Shown in pieces: positions 1-8,281 of a stretch of 40,769 bases of DNA (position 1 is its first letter; every line of letters starts with the position of its first letter). Origin of the DNA: Erysipelotrichaceae bacterium (GTDB lineage Bacteria; Bacillota_I; Bacilli_A; Erysipelotrichales; Erysipelotrichaceae); contig JAEDOA010000003.1 of assembly GCA_016302195.1 (NCBI GenBank), forward strand, positions 1 to 40,769, in the 5' to 3' direction. The position numbers were made by a program, and so were the translations under genes. The notes under the pieces were generated by a model that was not told the origin of the DNA, did not search any database, and worked only from the letters and a program-made list of their open reading frames with translations.

Positions 1-1267
1 GTTCTACTTGACAATTGTTTATATTGCATTCTAGAGTCGTTTTATTATCTATTATCTGGCATATAAATTCATTTTCATTAATTTTTATCTTTACATCCTC
101 TTTGTAATTAACTTGATCAAAATATAAAGTTAACTTATTTATCTGTTTGAAATAGCGATATACTATTGTTGATTTTTTAATATTTACAATTCTATCGTCC
201 TCAATTCTTGCAACATCATTTGCTGTTTTATTAAAACCAATAAACTTGCCTTCGTCGTTATCATATACAAAGCAAGCGATTGAAGCAGGATACATTCCTT
301 CCTCTAGTTTTTTTCTAAATCCCTGACTTGTGATTTTTGCCTGCTTAAAATGTATGCCATCGTATTCAATTCTTTCTACACAACTGTTTCTGCTATATTG
401 GGTTCCACAACTATGGCGGTGATAAAATATGTAATAGTCATCTTTTATCTTTTCTATAGAGCCATGATTGTTGGCCCAATTATTTTTATAACCATTCTCA
501 TAGGCATTAGAAATTAGCACTCCCTGATATGTATATGGTCCTAAGATATTATCACTTATTGCATAGCATAATTCGTGTTGATTTTGTGAGGAATAAATAA
601 AATAATACATATTGTTAAACTTTCTTAATGACGAAGCTTCCAAAAATTCATGTTTGAAAAAACTGGTATTTTTTCCCCATTTATAACCAGGTACTATTAA
701 TTTTGGCGCAGATTTCATAGTTAGCATATCCTGCTGCAGTTCAACGATATATGCTCCTTTGGTATTTTTATCATTAAGATTCATTCCTTCTATTTTAAAG
801 TCAACCGAAAAGCCAAAGGCAAGATATATCCTTCCATTATCATTTATTACGGCTGGATCAAAGCTGCTTGGATAATCGCTTAAAGATTCTCTATCTACAC
901 AGTATTTTACATCACCATAATAACTAAATGGTCCTTCTGGCTTATCTGATACCGCAACCTTTATCGCATCAATCGATTCAATAAAGTAATACAAATAATA
1001 TTTGCCATCACTGCCTCTAACTACATCTGGGGCATATAGACAATGTTTGCCATCCCTATTATCTGGGTCATCAGTCTTCTTATACGATATACCACTGCAA
1101 ACAAAATTGCCTAAATCATTTATATCGCAATAGAACACCTCATAATCTAGTGGACAGTACTGTTCGCCCTTAAACTGATCTGTGGAGCCGTAAATATACA
1201 GTTTGTTGTCAAAAACATGAGGTTCAGTATCTGCAATAAATTTATTTAGGGGTAAATATGGATTCAT
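1..1267 (-). CDS. GH43-family glycoside hydrolase (3' end beyond window)
   Basis: About 422 codons are visible, and the C-terminus lies beyond the left edge. It is a five-bladed beta-propeller glycosidase of family GH43, whose members are arabinosidases and xylosidases. Visible marks are an N-terminal ADTEPHVF with the presumed catalytic base Asp13, YAPDVV near residue 78, SSFDPAV with the pKa-modulating Asp137, LEASSLRK with the presumed general acid Glu210, and NNHGSI with His268. No signal peptide is seen, so it probably acts in the cytoplasm on imported oligosaccharides. The start at 1267 has GGAAGG eight bases upstream. An ATG five bases earlier meets a stop two codons later. It lies downstream of upp, separated by a terminator. 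The exact substrate cannot be told. Confidence 0.85.
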   Translation of the reverse strand, partial: MNPYLPLNKFIADTEPHVFDNKLYIYGSTDQFKGEQYCPLDYEVFYCDINDLGNFVCSGISYKKTDDPDNRDGKHCLYAPDVVRGSDGKYYLYYFIESIDAIKVAVSDKPEGPFSYYGDVKYCVDRESLSDYPSSFDPAVINDNGRIYLAFGFSVDFKIEGMNLNDKNTKGAYIVELQQDMLTMKSAPKLIVPGYKWGKNTSFFKHEFLEASSLRKFNNMYYFIYSSQNQHELCYAISDNILGPYTYQGVLISNAYENGYKNNWANNHGSIEKIKDDYYIFYHRHSCGTQYSRNSCVERIEYDGIHFKQAKITSQGFRKKLEEGMYPASIACFVYDNDEGKFIGFNKTANDVARIEDDRIVNIKKSTIVYRYFKQINKLTLYFDQVNYKEDVKIKINENEFICQIIDNKTTLECNINNCQVE

Positions 1268-1289
1268 TTCATTCACCTTCCTTGTCCTT

Positions 1290-1295
1290 ATTATA
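1290..1295 (-). promoter_or_regulatory. candidate -10 box for the GH43 gene
   Basis: A perfect TATAAT on the minus strand lies 22 bases ahead of the GH43 start and just after the upp terminator. No convincing -35 box is seen, so the promoter call is tentative. Confidence 0.3.
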
Positions 1296-1310
1296 CTTTA
1301 TTTTCCTATA

Positions 1311-1341
1311 GAAAAAATAACTACCTATTGGTAGCTATTTT
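1311..1341 (-). terminator. rho-independent terminator of tsaC-upp
   Basis: The arms at 1315-1325 and 1330-1340 form an 11-position stem with one A-C mismatch around a four-base loop (TATT). On the minus strand the stem is followed by a run of Ts. It sits between the upp stop and the GH43 gene. Confidence 0.75.
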
Positions 1342-1351
1342 CAAATCAAGT

Positions 1352-1972
1352 TTATTTTGTGCCAAATATTCTATCTCCAGCATCACCTAGTCCAGGAACA
1401 ATGTAACCAATTTCATTTAGATATTCGTCCTTAGCAGCTAAATAGATATCTACATCTGGATGAGCCTTTTCTACCGCATCAATTCCTTCCTGAACACCAA
1501 CAAGGCACACTAATTTTATATCAGTTGCTCCGGTCTTTTTAACATAATCAATTGCTGCTGTGGCACTTCCGCCAGTTGCCAACATTGGGTCTACTACCAA
1601 TACTGTTGAATTGGCAATGTTAGGTGGGAATTTAGCATAATAGAAATGTGGTTCTAAGGTTTCTTCATCTCGATATAGACCAACATGACCTACTTTGGCA
1701 GTAGGTATTAGCTGTTGAATGCCACTTACCATTCCCAATCCTGCGCGCAAAATTGGAACCAAAACAACATCTTTATCCAACTCTTTTCCAATAGTTTCTC
1801 CCATTGGGGTTGTGATTTTCACATCTCTTGTTGGAAAGTTTTTTGTTATTTCATAAGTCATTAAACTTCCAATTTCATCTAAATTCTGTCTAAAATCCTT
1901 TGTCCCAGTTATTGTTTTTCGCATAATTGTTAGTTTATGTTTAATAACTGGATGATCAATTACATGTAACAT
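1352..1972 (-). CDS. upp: uracil phosphoribosyltransferase
   Basis: The product converts uracil and PRPP to UMP in pyrimidine salvage, in the cytoplasm. The 206-residue length is normal for the family. The PRPP-binding loop DPMLATGGSA is at residues 128-137, and the C-terminal uracil-binding segment contains PGLGDAGDR. A strong AGGAGG site precedes the ATG. The gene follows tsaC by 27 bases and is probably cotranscribed with it, ending at the hairpin just downstream. The udp gene for uridine phosphorylase in this window supplies uracil, so the two enzymes form a uridine to uracil to UMP salvage route. Confidence 0.97.
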   Translation of the reverse strand: MLHVIDHPVIKHKLTIMRKTITGTKDFRQNLDEIGSLMTYEITKNFPTRDVKITTPMGETIGKELDKDVVLVPILRAGLGMVSGIQQLIPTAKVGHVGLYRDEETLEPHFYYAKFPPNIANSTVLVVDPMLATGGSATAAIDYVKKTGATDIKLVCLVGVQEGIDAVEKAHPDVDIYLAAKDEYLNEIGYIVPGLGDAGDRIFGTK

Positions 1973-1999
1973 TTCTATGTCCTCCTTAATGTAATATAT

Positions 2000-2605
2000 T
2001 TAACAAGCAATTGCCTGTTTAATATCTTCAATCGATATTTCCCCTTCTCTTAAAAGTACAATATCCTTTTTAGTGCAGTCGATAATTGTACTAGCTATAT
2101 GTGATCTGCTTTCTCCATCAACTACATAATCAATTTTTCCGTCCAACTGAGCAAGCACTTCTTTGGTGTTATTAGCACTTGGCATATTTGAGATGTTAGC
2201 GCTAGTTACAAACATTGGGCCAGTCTGTTTTAATAACTCCAAAACAAATTGGTCATTTGGAATTCTTATTGCGATTGTATCCTTGCCGCTTGTGAATTCA
2301 CTATTGATAACATCCTTCTTTTTAAGAACCAATGTTAATGGTCCTGGAGTTAGCTTATCAACAATTCTTTCTTCTCTTTCATTTAAAAAAGCTACCTGAT
2401 GCATTTGAGAAGAATTATATACCATTAATGGAAATGGTTTATTCTCATCTCTGCCTTTGGCAGCTTTTAATCTTTTTACAGCTTGGTAATTATTGTAGAT
2501 AACGCCAACACCAAAGACAGTGTCAGTAGCAAAAGCAACTATCCTTCCTGCTTTTAATTCTGAGATAATGAAGTTAATATCGCTTTGCTTTAATATCCTG
2601 GTCAT
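2000..2605 (-). CDS. tsaC: threonylcarbamoyl-AMP synthase, short YrdC type
   Basis: This is a Sua5/YciO/YrdC-family enzyme that makes threonylcarbamoyl-AMP from threonine, bicarbonate and ATP for the t6A37 modification of ANN-decoding tRNAs. At 201 residues it has the YrdC domain only, without the C-terminal Sua5 domain. Visible family motifs are GRIVAFATDTVFGVG (about residues 20-34), KGRDENKPFPL (about 50-60) and the TSANIS nucleotide-binding segment (about 134-139). The start has AAGAAGG upstream, and an extended -10 promoter lies within 35 bases. It is the first gene of a two-gene unit with upp. Confidence 0.93.
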   Translation of the reverse strand: MTRILKQSDINFIISELKAGRIVAFATDTVFGVGVIYNNYQAVKRLKAAKGRDENKPFPLMVYNSSQMHQVAFLNEREERIVDKLTPGPLTLVLKKKDVINSEFTSGKDTIAIRIPNDQFVLELLKQTGPMFVTSANISNMPSANNTKEVLAQLDGKIDYVVDGESRSHIASTIIDCTKKDIVLLREGEISIEDIKQAIAC

Positions 2606-2630
2606 AGTTACCTTCTTTCAAACTGTAACT

Positions 2631-2639
2631 ATTTTATCA
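2631..2639 (-). promoter_or_regulatory. extended -10 promoter element ahead of tsaC-upp
   Basis: The minus strand reads TGATAAAAT, a TGn extended -10 box, 26-34 bases before the tsaC ATG. The upstream -35 region is weak, as is usual with extended -10 promoters. Confidence 0.4.
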
Positions 2640-2666
2640 TAATTTATATTTTTTTAAAGATTATTT

Positions 2667-3161
2667 TTAATAAGTTTTAAATGTTGATAGCCATCTTGAA
2701 AAATTCTCTGTGTGTTTTTGCGCATCTTCTTTTAAACATGAACATGTAACTATATAGAAATTCCCATTACCTTTTTTTACTGCAGTGTAATAGAAGAAAT
2801 CTACACCATCAACATTAGATTCATATTGGACAGCTAGATTACCGTTTTTATCCATTTCAAATTCTTCGTCCATTTGATTAGCTTGACGTATTAATTCAGC
2901 ATATTCTTGAAGTGTTGTTTCTTCACTAATATCAATATACTGTTGTAAATCACTGATCACTTCATGAAAAACTATAAAAGAGGTATTTTCATCATAACCA
3001 ACATAGTCATAACCATCTTTTTTTTGTTCATTATATGTATCTGGAATGTATACTTCAAATAGTTCATTTTCAATTTTTGATAATCCTTCATATTGATTTG
3101 AACATCCAATTGTAGCAAACAACATTAGTACGGTAATTAAACAAATTATTATTTTTTTCAT
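2667..3161 (-). CDS. small lipoprotein with PsbP/Mog1-like pattern
   Basis: The 164-residue product has a lipoprotein signal peptide: Met-Lys-Lys, a hydrophobic core, then ATIGC with the lipidated Cys at about 20. The mature part alternates short beta segments with polar loops and ends in an amphipathic SRWLSTFKTY helix. This is reminiscent of the PsbP/Mog1/DUF1795 fold common in Firmicute lipoproteins, but the match is weak and no function is claimed. It follows rlmH by 11 bases with its own AAGGAG site, and is the last gene of the metS-rlmH unit. Confidence 0.75.
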   Translation of the reverse strand: MKKIIICLITVLMLFATIGCSNQYEGLSKIENELFEVYIPDTYNEQKKDGYDYVGYDENTSFIVFHEVISDLQQYIDISEETTLQEYAELIRQANQMDEEFEMDKNGNLAVQYESNVDGVDFFYYTAVKKGNGNFYIVTCSCLKEDAQKHTENFSRWLSTFKTY

Positions 3162-3172
3162 TTTATCTCCTT

Positions 3173-3637
3173 CTATTTGTGATAGGTTTCATTATTTAAA
3201 ATCTTATAAGCTCGGTATATCTGTTCAAGAATTAATAGTCTAGCTATATTATGAGGGAATGTCATCTCTGATAGCTTTAGTAAAAGGTCTGCTCTTTGTT
3301 CGACTTGCTCGCTAACACCGACGGAGCCGCCTATTACAAAAGTTATGTGTGAACTGTTATAGGTATTTATCTTCTCAATTTCTTTAGAGAACTTGATACT
3401 ATCCATTTGTTTTCCCTTTAAGGACAACAAAATCACATAGCTGTCTTTTTTTAGCTGTTTTATTATGCGTTGCCCTTCAATTTCTTTTACTTTTTCATCG
3501 CTTAACCTATCGTTTGGTTCGTCGCTTACTTCTATTATTTCAATTTTAGAATAAGCTCCAATTCTTTTTTTATACTCTTCTATAAGTTGACTTAAGGACT
3601 TTTCTTTAATCTTGCCTACGGCAACAATTGATATCAT
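3173..3637 (-). CDS. rlmH: 23S rRNA (pseudouridine1915-N3)-methyltransferase
   Basis: This is a SPOUT-family methyltransferase that N3-methylates pseudouridine 1915 in helix 69 of 23S rRNA using SAM, in the cytoplasm. Its 154 residues are close to the usual length. The trefoil-knot SAM site FVIGGSVGVS (about residues 100-109) and the invariant C-terminus RAYKILNNETYHK are clear. The start codon overlaps the metS stop as ATGA, which points to translational coupling in the T-box-controlled operon. Confidence 0.97.
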   Translation of the reverse strand: MISIVAVGKIKEKSLSQLIEEYKKRIGAYSKIEIIEVSDEPNDRLSDEKVKEIEGQRIIKQLKKDSYVILLSLKGKQMDSIKFSKEIEKINTYNSSHITFVIGGSVGVSEQVEQRADLLLKLSEMTFPHNIARLLILEQIYRAYKILNNETYHK

Positions 3638-5556
3638 CTAATATCTGCTCCATCTTCAACTTTATCAACAGTTACTACCTCTAAATTTCCTTTAGCATCT
3701 TCTGCTGATAATATCATACCTTTTGACTCGATTCCTCTTAGCTTTCTTGGCGCCAAATTTGCGATAAATGCAACTTTCTTTCCAATCAAATCTTCTGGCT
3801 GATAATATTGAGCTATTCCTGAAACAATTGTTCTTCTATCGCTGCCACATTTGATGTCAAATACGAGCAATTTATCTGCTTTTGGATGTCTTTGACAATC
3901 CATTACAGTTCCGATGCGTATATCTAACTTATCAAAATCCTCTATGCTTACCTCTTCTTTAAAAGTAGTTTTAACTTCTGCCTTAGATTCCATGTACTGC
4001 ATTATTTCATCCATAGTTTTTTTCTCATCAACTCTAGCAAATAATACATTTGTATTTTCTACAACCTTATTATTTTTCTCGTAATTTCCCCATGTTTCTA
4101 TTGAAGCAAAATCGGTTTTTTCAGTGTTGATTTGTCTAAACACTTCCTTAGAAGTCTCTGGCATAAATGGCGTTAATAATACTGAAGCAACTCTAATCGA
4201 TTCAAGCAAATTATATAGCACTGTATTCAATCTTGCTTTATTCTCTGGCTGTTTTGCCAAAGTCCAAGGGCTTGTTTCATCTATATATTTATTGCTTCTT
4301 CTTAATAGATCAAATACTGCATCAATTGCGTCTGCTACTCTCAGTTGGTCCATTTTTTCATAGTATTTAGTAACGGTTTGCTTGCATGTATCAATTAATT
4401 GTTGATCTAATTCTTCAAAACAGTCTGGGTCAGTTAATTGACCATTAAAATATTTATTTGTCATGGCTATTGTTCTATTGACCAAATTACCATATACGTT
4501 TGCTAATTCGCTATTTATTCTTTCCATTACCAATTGCCAGGTTATTGAACCATCCTGAGCAAATGGCATTTCGCTTAAAACGAAATATCTAACCGCATCA
4601 ACACCAAAGAAATGCACTAAATCATCAGCATAGATCACATTGCCTCTTGATTTTGACATTTTATCTTCACCAAACAACATCCAAGGATGTCCAAATACCT
4701 GTTTTGGAAGTGGCAATCCTAATGCCAATAACATAATTGGCCAGTAAATTGTATGGAATCTAATAATATCTTTACCAATCAAATGCAAATCTGCTGGCCA
4801 ATACTTATTGAATTGTTCACTGCTGTTTCCATCACAATCATAGCCTATTCCAGTAATATAGTTACTTAAGGCATCTATCCAAACATATACAACATGCTTA
4901 GGATCAAATGTTACTGGAATACCCCACTTGAAAGAAGTTCGAGACACACATAAGTCTTGTAAGCCTGGTTTTAAGAAATTGTTTATCATCTCGTTTTTTC
5001 TACTTTCAGGTTGGATAAACTGTGGATGTGATTCAATATATTCCATTAACTGATTTGCGTATTTGCTCATTCTAAAGAAATAAGATTCTTCTTTTTCACG
5101 ATGAACCTCTCTACCACAATCTGGACATTTTCCATCAACTAGTTGGTTGTCTGTAAAGAATGCCTCACATTCAGTACAGTACCATCCTTCGTATTCAGAC
5201 TTGTAAATATCGCCTTGCTTGTATAATTTTTCGAATATTTTTTGTACTTGAAGTTCATGATCTTTGTCAGTAGTTCTAATAAACTTGTCATATGACACAT
5301 TCATTAAGTCAAAGACATTTCTTATTTCCTGGGCAATTTTATCAACGTATTGCTGAGGTTCCATGTTAGCTTTTTTAGCCTTTTCTTCAATTTTTTGTCC
5401 GTGTTCATCTGTTCCGGTTTGAAAGAATACATCAAAGCCCTTCATTCTTTTATATCTAGCAATAGCATCTGCCATAATAATCTCATAGGTATTACCAATA
5501 TGAGGCTTACCACTTGCATAGGCAATTGCGGTTGTTAAATAATACTTTTCTCTCAT
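3634..5556 (-). CDS. metS: methionyl-tRNA synthetase
   Basis: This class I synthetase charges tRNA-Met. Its 640 residues hold, in order, the HIGN signature (19-22), one CxxC/CxxC zinc knuckle with Cys127, 130, 144 and 147, KMSKS (299-303), the anticodon-binding helices, and a C-terminal OB-fold tRNA-binding domain (about 535-640) for dimerisation. The start has TAGGAGG upstream and the gene is preceded by a T-box leader, so expression should rise when uncharged tRNA-Met accumulates. The stop overlaps rlmH by four bases. Confidence 0.97.
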   Translation of the reverse strand: MREKYYLTTAIAYASGKPHIGNTYEIIMADAIARYKRMKGFDVFFQTGTDEHGQKIEEKAKKANMEPQQYVDKIAQEIRNVFDLMNVSYDKFIRTTDKDHELQVQKIFEKLYKQGDIYKSEYEGWYCTECEAFFTDNQLVDGKCPDCGREVHREKEESYFFRMSKYANQLMEYIESHPQFIQPESRKNEMINNFLKPGLQDLCVSRTSFKWGIPVTFDPKHVVYVWIDALSNYITGIGYDCDGNSSEQFNKYWPADLHLIGKDIIRFHTIYWPIMLLALGLPLPKQVFGHPWMLFGEDKMSKSRGNVIYADDLVHFFGVDAVRYFVLSEMPFAQDGSITWQLVMERINSELANVYGNLVNRTIAMTNKYFNGQLTDPDCFEELDQQLIDTCKQTVTKYYEKMDQLRVADAIDAVFDLLRRSNKYIDETSPWTLAKQPENKARLNTVLYNLLESIRVASVLLTPFMPETSKEVFRQINTEKTDFASIETWGNYEKNNKVVENTNVLFARVDEKKTMDEIMQYMESKAEVKTTFKEEVSIEDFDKLDIRIGTVMDCQRHPKADKLLVFDIKCGSDRRTIVSGIAQYYQPEDLIGKKVAFIANLAPRKLRGIESKGMILSAEDAKGNLEVVTVDKVEDGADIR

Positions 5557-5574
5557 TTTCCTTTTACCTCCTAA

Positions 5575-5780
5575 ATAAAAAAGGCACCTTTAAAGGACGT
5601 CTAAACGTGGTACCACCTTCTTTACTTCTCAACAGCTTAACGCGCCAGCACGTCTTTACTTACATATCAGTAAAGCAGTTCCAAGACCATGTTCATTACT
5701 CTAGATTAATGCCTTTCACCATACTAGTGGCACCTCTCTAAAAAACCTAAAATAACTACTCTTCTTTTCATTACCTTTGT
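5575..5780 (-). promoter_or_regulatory. T-box leader of metS (Met specifier)
   Basis: On the minus strand the leader has the hallmark antiterminator T-box AAGGTGGTACCACG (5619-5606), an upstream AGAGAGGTG/GGTGAAAG stem I pattern, and a GAAC-ATG-G sequence that places a Met specifier at about 5690-5688. Downstream of the T-box, GGTGCC followed by six Ts can pair with GGTACC of the T-box itself to form the competing terminator just before the metS SD site. By the known T-box mechanism, uncharged tRNA-Met would stabilise the antiterminator. I assigned the specifier by eye without folding. Confidence 0.88.
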
Positions 5781-5784
5781 TTTA

Positions 5785-5813
5785 AGTTTAATTTATTTAA
5801 ACAAAATATGCAA
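5785..5813 (-). promoter_or_regulatory. candidate promoter of the metS T-box transcript
   Basis: The minus strand reads TTGCAT (5813-5808), 17 bases, then TAAACT (5790-5785). It sits immediately after the stop codon of the upstream ApbE-like gene and just ahead of the T-box leader. Confidence 0.4.
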
Positions 5814-5814
5814 A

Positions 5815-6975
5815 CTATTTTGTGATATTTTCATGCAAATTGAACACTTTTATTAAATCATCACTAATGTTAAATATATTATCTTTTAGATAGAAGAATT
5901 CAAATCCTTCATCATTTATATTTATTGAATCTGAAATGTAATATTTGTATGAATCTAGCATCAATTTAACAACACTATCAGTATCACTGTATATATTTAA
6001 AGAACTAACCGCACTGTAGTCATTGCCATCATTTATATCTATGTAGCAATTTTCAACCGAATTATCTTGATAGACGTAGCGATAAAAACTATCAAACTGA
6101 TTCATTATAAAATTCTTATAAGTCACCATACAATGATTCTTTTCTATTTCAATATCACATATATGATTAATTGAATCATTTAAAATATCGTAATAATGAT
6201 AAATTACATCATCACAATCCATGAATCTACTAAACCCATCATAACTACAAAGATATCCCTGAGTCAAACCTCTCTCAGTTAAATTATCGCAAACAAAATC
6301 AACGATAAAAGAATTTTTCATCCAATAGAAATCAATATAACAGTCTAAGCCGTTTTCTTCCATATATAGACGATATTGTTCGCTTACATTAAGTCTTACT
6401 TGATTATCTGCTAAAAGCTCAATTGAAACCGAATTCTCATCGTTAATGAACTTTATTAGCTGCTGAATGATTTCTTTTATTTGTTCATTTTTATCAGGAC
6501 TAAAATCTTCAGTCTGATAATCCTGATCGCAACTAAAAACAGCTTTATACAATGAATAAACTGGTCCTAGTAATATTTCTCTATTTCCACTGTCTAAAAA
6601 TGTTTTTAATTGATCATATAATATCGAATCAACCGTAATATTTTGATTAATATTATGATTTATAGAGTAGACATTATTTATGCCTTCGTATTCATTTGAT
6701 TCGTCGAGTAATTGATATATTTGTTTTGTTAAATCACGGTATATAACAGAAACCTGTTTATAGGTCGCCCTATCTTGACAATAATAATTTAATATTAGCT
6801 CGTCATCATATATTTCCTCTGATTCAATCGTTTTGAAACCCACTTCAAAGTAAGTCAAATTCTTGATAGCTACAAAGAAAGCTAAAAGAGCGACCAGCAA
6901 GCATATCACAAAAGCCACAAATCTTTTTTGGATATGTGCTTTTGATAATTGTACTTTCTGTTCGCTCTTTATCAT
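5815..6975 (-). CDS. membrane-anchored, degenerate ApbE-like protein
   Basis: The 386-residue product has one N-terminal membrane helix (about residues 20-41) after a basic stretch, and a large domain predicted outside the cell. The order of motifs (YFEVGFKTI; a NNVYSIN segment; LGPVYSLYKAVF; then DCYIDFYWMKNSFIVD and GYLCSYDGF; then ENCYID and a late SSLNIYSD strand) follows the layout of FAD:protein FMN transferases (ApbE). The usual catalytic and magnesium-binding residues are not recognisable, so transfer activity is doubtful. It lies 12 bases after the oppF-like gene and is the last gene of the opp unit, suggesting a role at that transporter. The ApbE relationship is inference. Confidence 0.65.
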   Translation of the reverse strand: MIKSEQKVQLSKAHIQKRFVAFVICLLVALLAFFVAIKNLTYFEVGFKTIESEEIYDDELILNYYCQDRATYKQVSVIYRDLTKQIYQLLDESNEYEGINNVYSINHNINQNITVDSILYDQLKTFLDSGNREILLGPVYSLYKAVFSCDQDYQTEDFSPDKNEQIKEIIQQLIKFINDENSVSIELLADNQVRLNVSEQYRLYMEENGLDCYIDFYWMKNSFIVDFVCDNLTERGLTQGYLCSYDGFSRFMDCDDVIYHYYDILNDSINHICDIEIEKNHCMVTYKNFIMNQFDSFYRYVYQDNSVENCYIDINDGNDYSAVSSLNIYSDTDSVVKLMLDSYKYYISDSININDEGFEFFYLKDNIFNISDDLIKVFNLHENITK

Positions 6976-6987
6976 TTGATTTTCTCC

Positions 6988-8280
6988 TTAAATAATAGCC
7001 AAAATAATCAGCAATCCAAATAATAATACCATTATGCCTAAAATAGCAAATCCAATAATAGCACCTTTCTTACATGCTTTATAGTTACGAATGTAATTTT
7101 TCTTACGATAAATCAAAGCTGCAATTGCCATAATGATAGGCAAGAAAATACCTAAAACTATAAACCACATGCTACCCGTGTCTTTTACTGGAGCATTAAT
7201 TATTTCTTCAGAAATAATAATTTCTTCCTTTTTCGCCTCTTGATGCTTAGACTCATCTTTATAAACTGTAATAGTTTTTAATGGGATATTTGCATCTCTT
7301 GTTGCCTTGTATTGGGCAATTTCTTCACTATTTCCGAAGATAAAGTGATTATGACCAATATCAACAAGTTTTGGCTCTTCCTTAGAATAGTCATGTACAC
7401 TTGGATCATATGTGAATAATACCTTGTGTTTTTCAAGCTGTGGATCTGGAAGAGGAATAGCTGAAATAAGTGAACGAGTATATGGGTGAAGTGGATACGC
7501 AAATAACTCTTCTGCTTCTGCAATTTCCACAATGTTACCCTTGTAAATAACACCAATTCTATCTGAGATAAATCTTACAATAGATAAATCATGGGCAATA
7601 AACAAATAAGTAGTTCCCTTTTCCTTCTGGAATTTATTTAAAAGGTTCAAAATTTGTGCTCTAATAGAAACATCCAATGCACTGATTGGCTCGTCGGCAA
7701 CAACCAGTTCTGGTTCCATAATCATCGCTCTTGCTACACCAATTCTCTGTCTTTGGCCACCTGAGAATTCATGAGGGTATCTAGTTAAATGCTCTGGAAG
7801 CAAGCCAACATTTTTAATCATTTCTTCAACCTTGGCAACTCTATCTGCTTCATTTTCAAATAGTTTGAAGTTGTATAAGCCTTCAGAAATAATATAATCG
7901 ACAGTAGCTCTTTCATTTAAGCTAGCAGCAGGATCCTGGAATATCATCTGGATATTTCTAATGACTTCTCTATCTAATGCTTTAGATATCTTGCCAGAGA
8001 TTTTAACGCCTTTATAGTAAATATCACCTGCAGCTAATGGATTAACACGAATAACTGCTCTACCAATAGTTGTTTTACCTGAACCAGATTCACCTACTAG
8101 TGAAAATGTTTCACCTTTATAAATATCAAATGAAGCATTTTTTACAGCTCTTACAGCTGTATCTCCCTTACCGAAAGTAATATCAACATTCTTTAATGAT
8201 AATAGTACCTCTCTACCATTTTCATCGATTGGACCATGTTCAGGAAGTATTTTGTTTGTAGTATTTTCACTATTTTTCAC
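6988..8280 (-). CDS. oppF: oligopeptide ABC transporter ATPase, OppF type, with C-terminal membrane hairpin
   Basis: The ATP-binding subunit powers peptide import. Visible are Walker A GESGSGKT (63-70), Q-loop Gln115, signature FSGGQRQR (172-179), Walker B LVVADE (192-197), switch His230 and the oligopeptide-transporter C-terminal segment YPLHPYTRSLISAIPLP (about 262-278). A polar linker follows, then two hydrophobic helices at about 371-391 and 406-429, separated by a Lys/Arg-rich loop. Standard OppF proteins of about 310-330 residues lack them. The gene follows oppD with one base between the ORFs. Membrane tethering of the ATPase is inferred. Confidence 0.93.
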   Translation of the reverse strand: MKNSENTTNKILPEHGPIDENGREVLLSLKNVDITFGKGDTAVRAVKNASFDIYKGETFSLVGESGSGKTTIGRAVIRVNPLAAGDIYYKGVKISGKISKALDREVIRNIQMIFQDPAASLNERATVDYIISEGLYNFKLFENEADRVAKVEEMIKNVGLLPEHLTRYPHEFSGGQRQRIGVARAMIMEPELVVADEPISALDVSIRAQILNLLNKFQKEKGTTYLFIAHDLSIVRFISDRIGVIYKGNIVEIAEAEELFAYPLHPYTRSLISAIPLPDPQLEKHKVLFTYDPSVHDYSKEEPKLVDIGHNHFIFGNSEEIAQYKATRDANIPLKTITVYKDESKHQEAKKEEIIISEEIINAPVKDTGSMWFIVLGIFLPIIMAIAALIYRKKNYIRNYKACKKGAIIGFAILGIMVLLFGLLIILAII

Positions 8281-8281
8281 C

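Noticed and set aside
7278..7556. 92-residue minus-strand ORF inside oppF
   Set aside because: It lies in another frame of a gene whose ATPase motifs are intact, has no SD and no recognisable domain.
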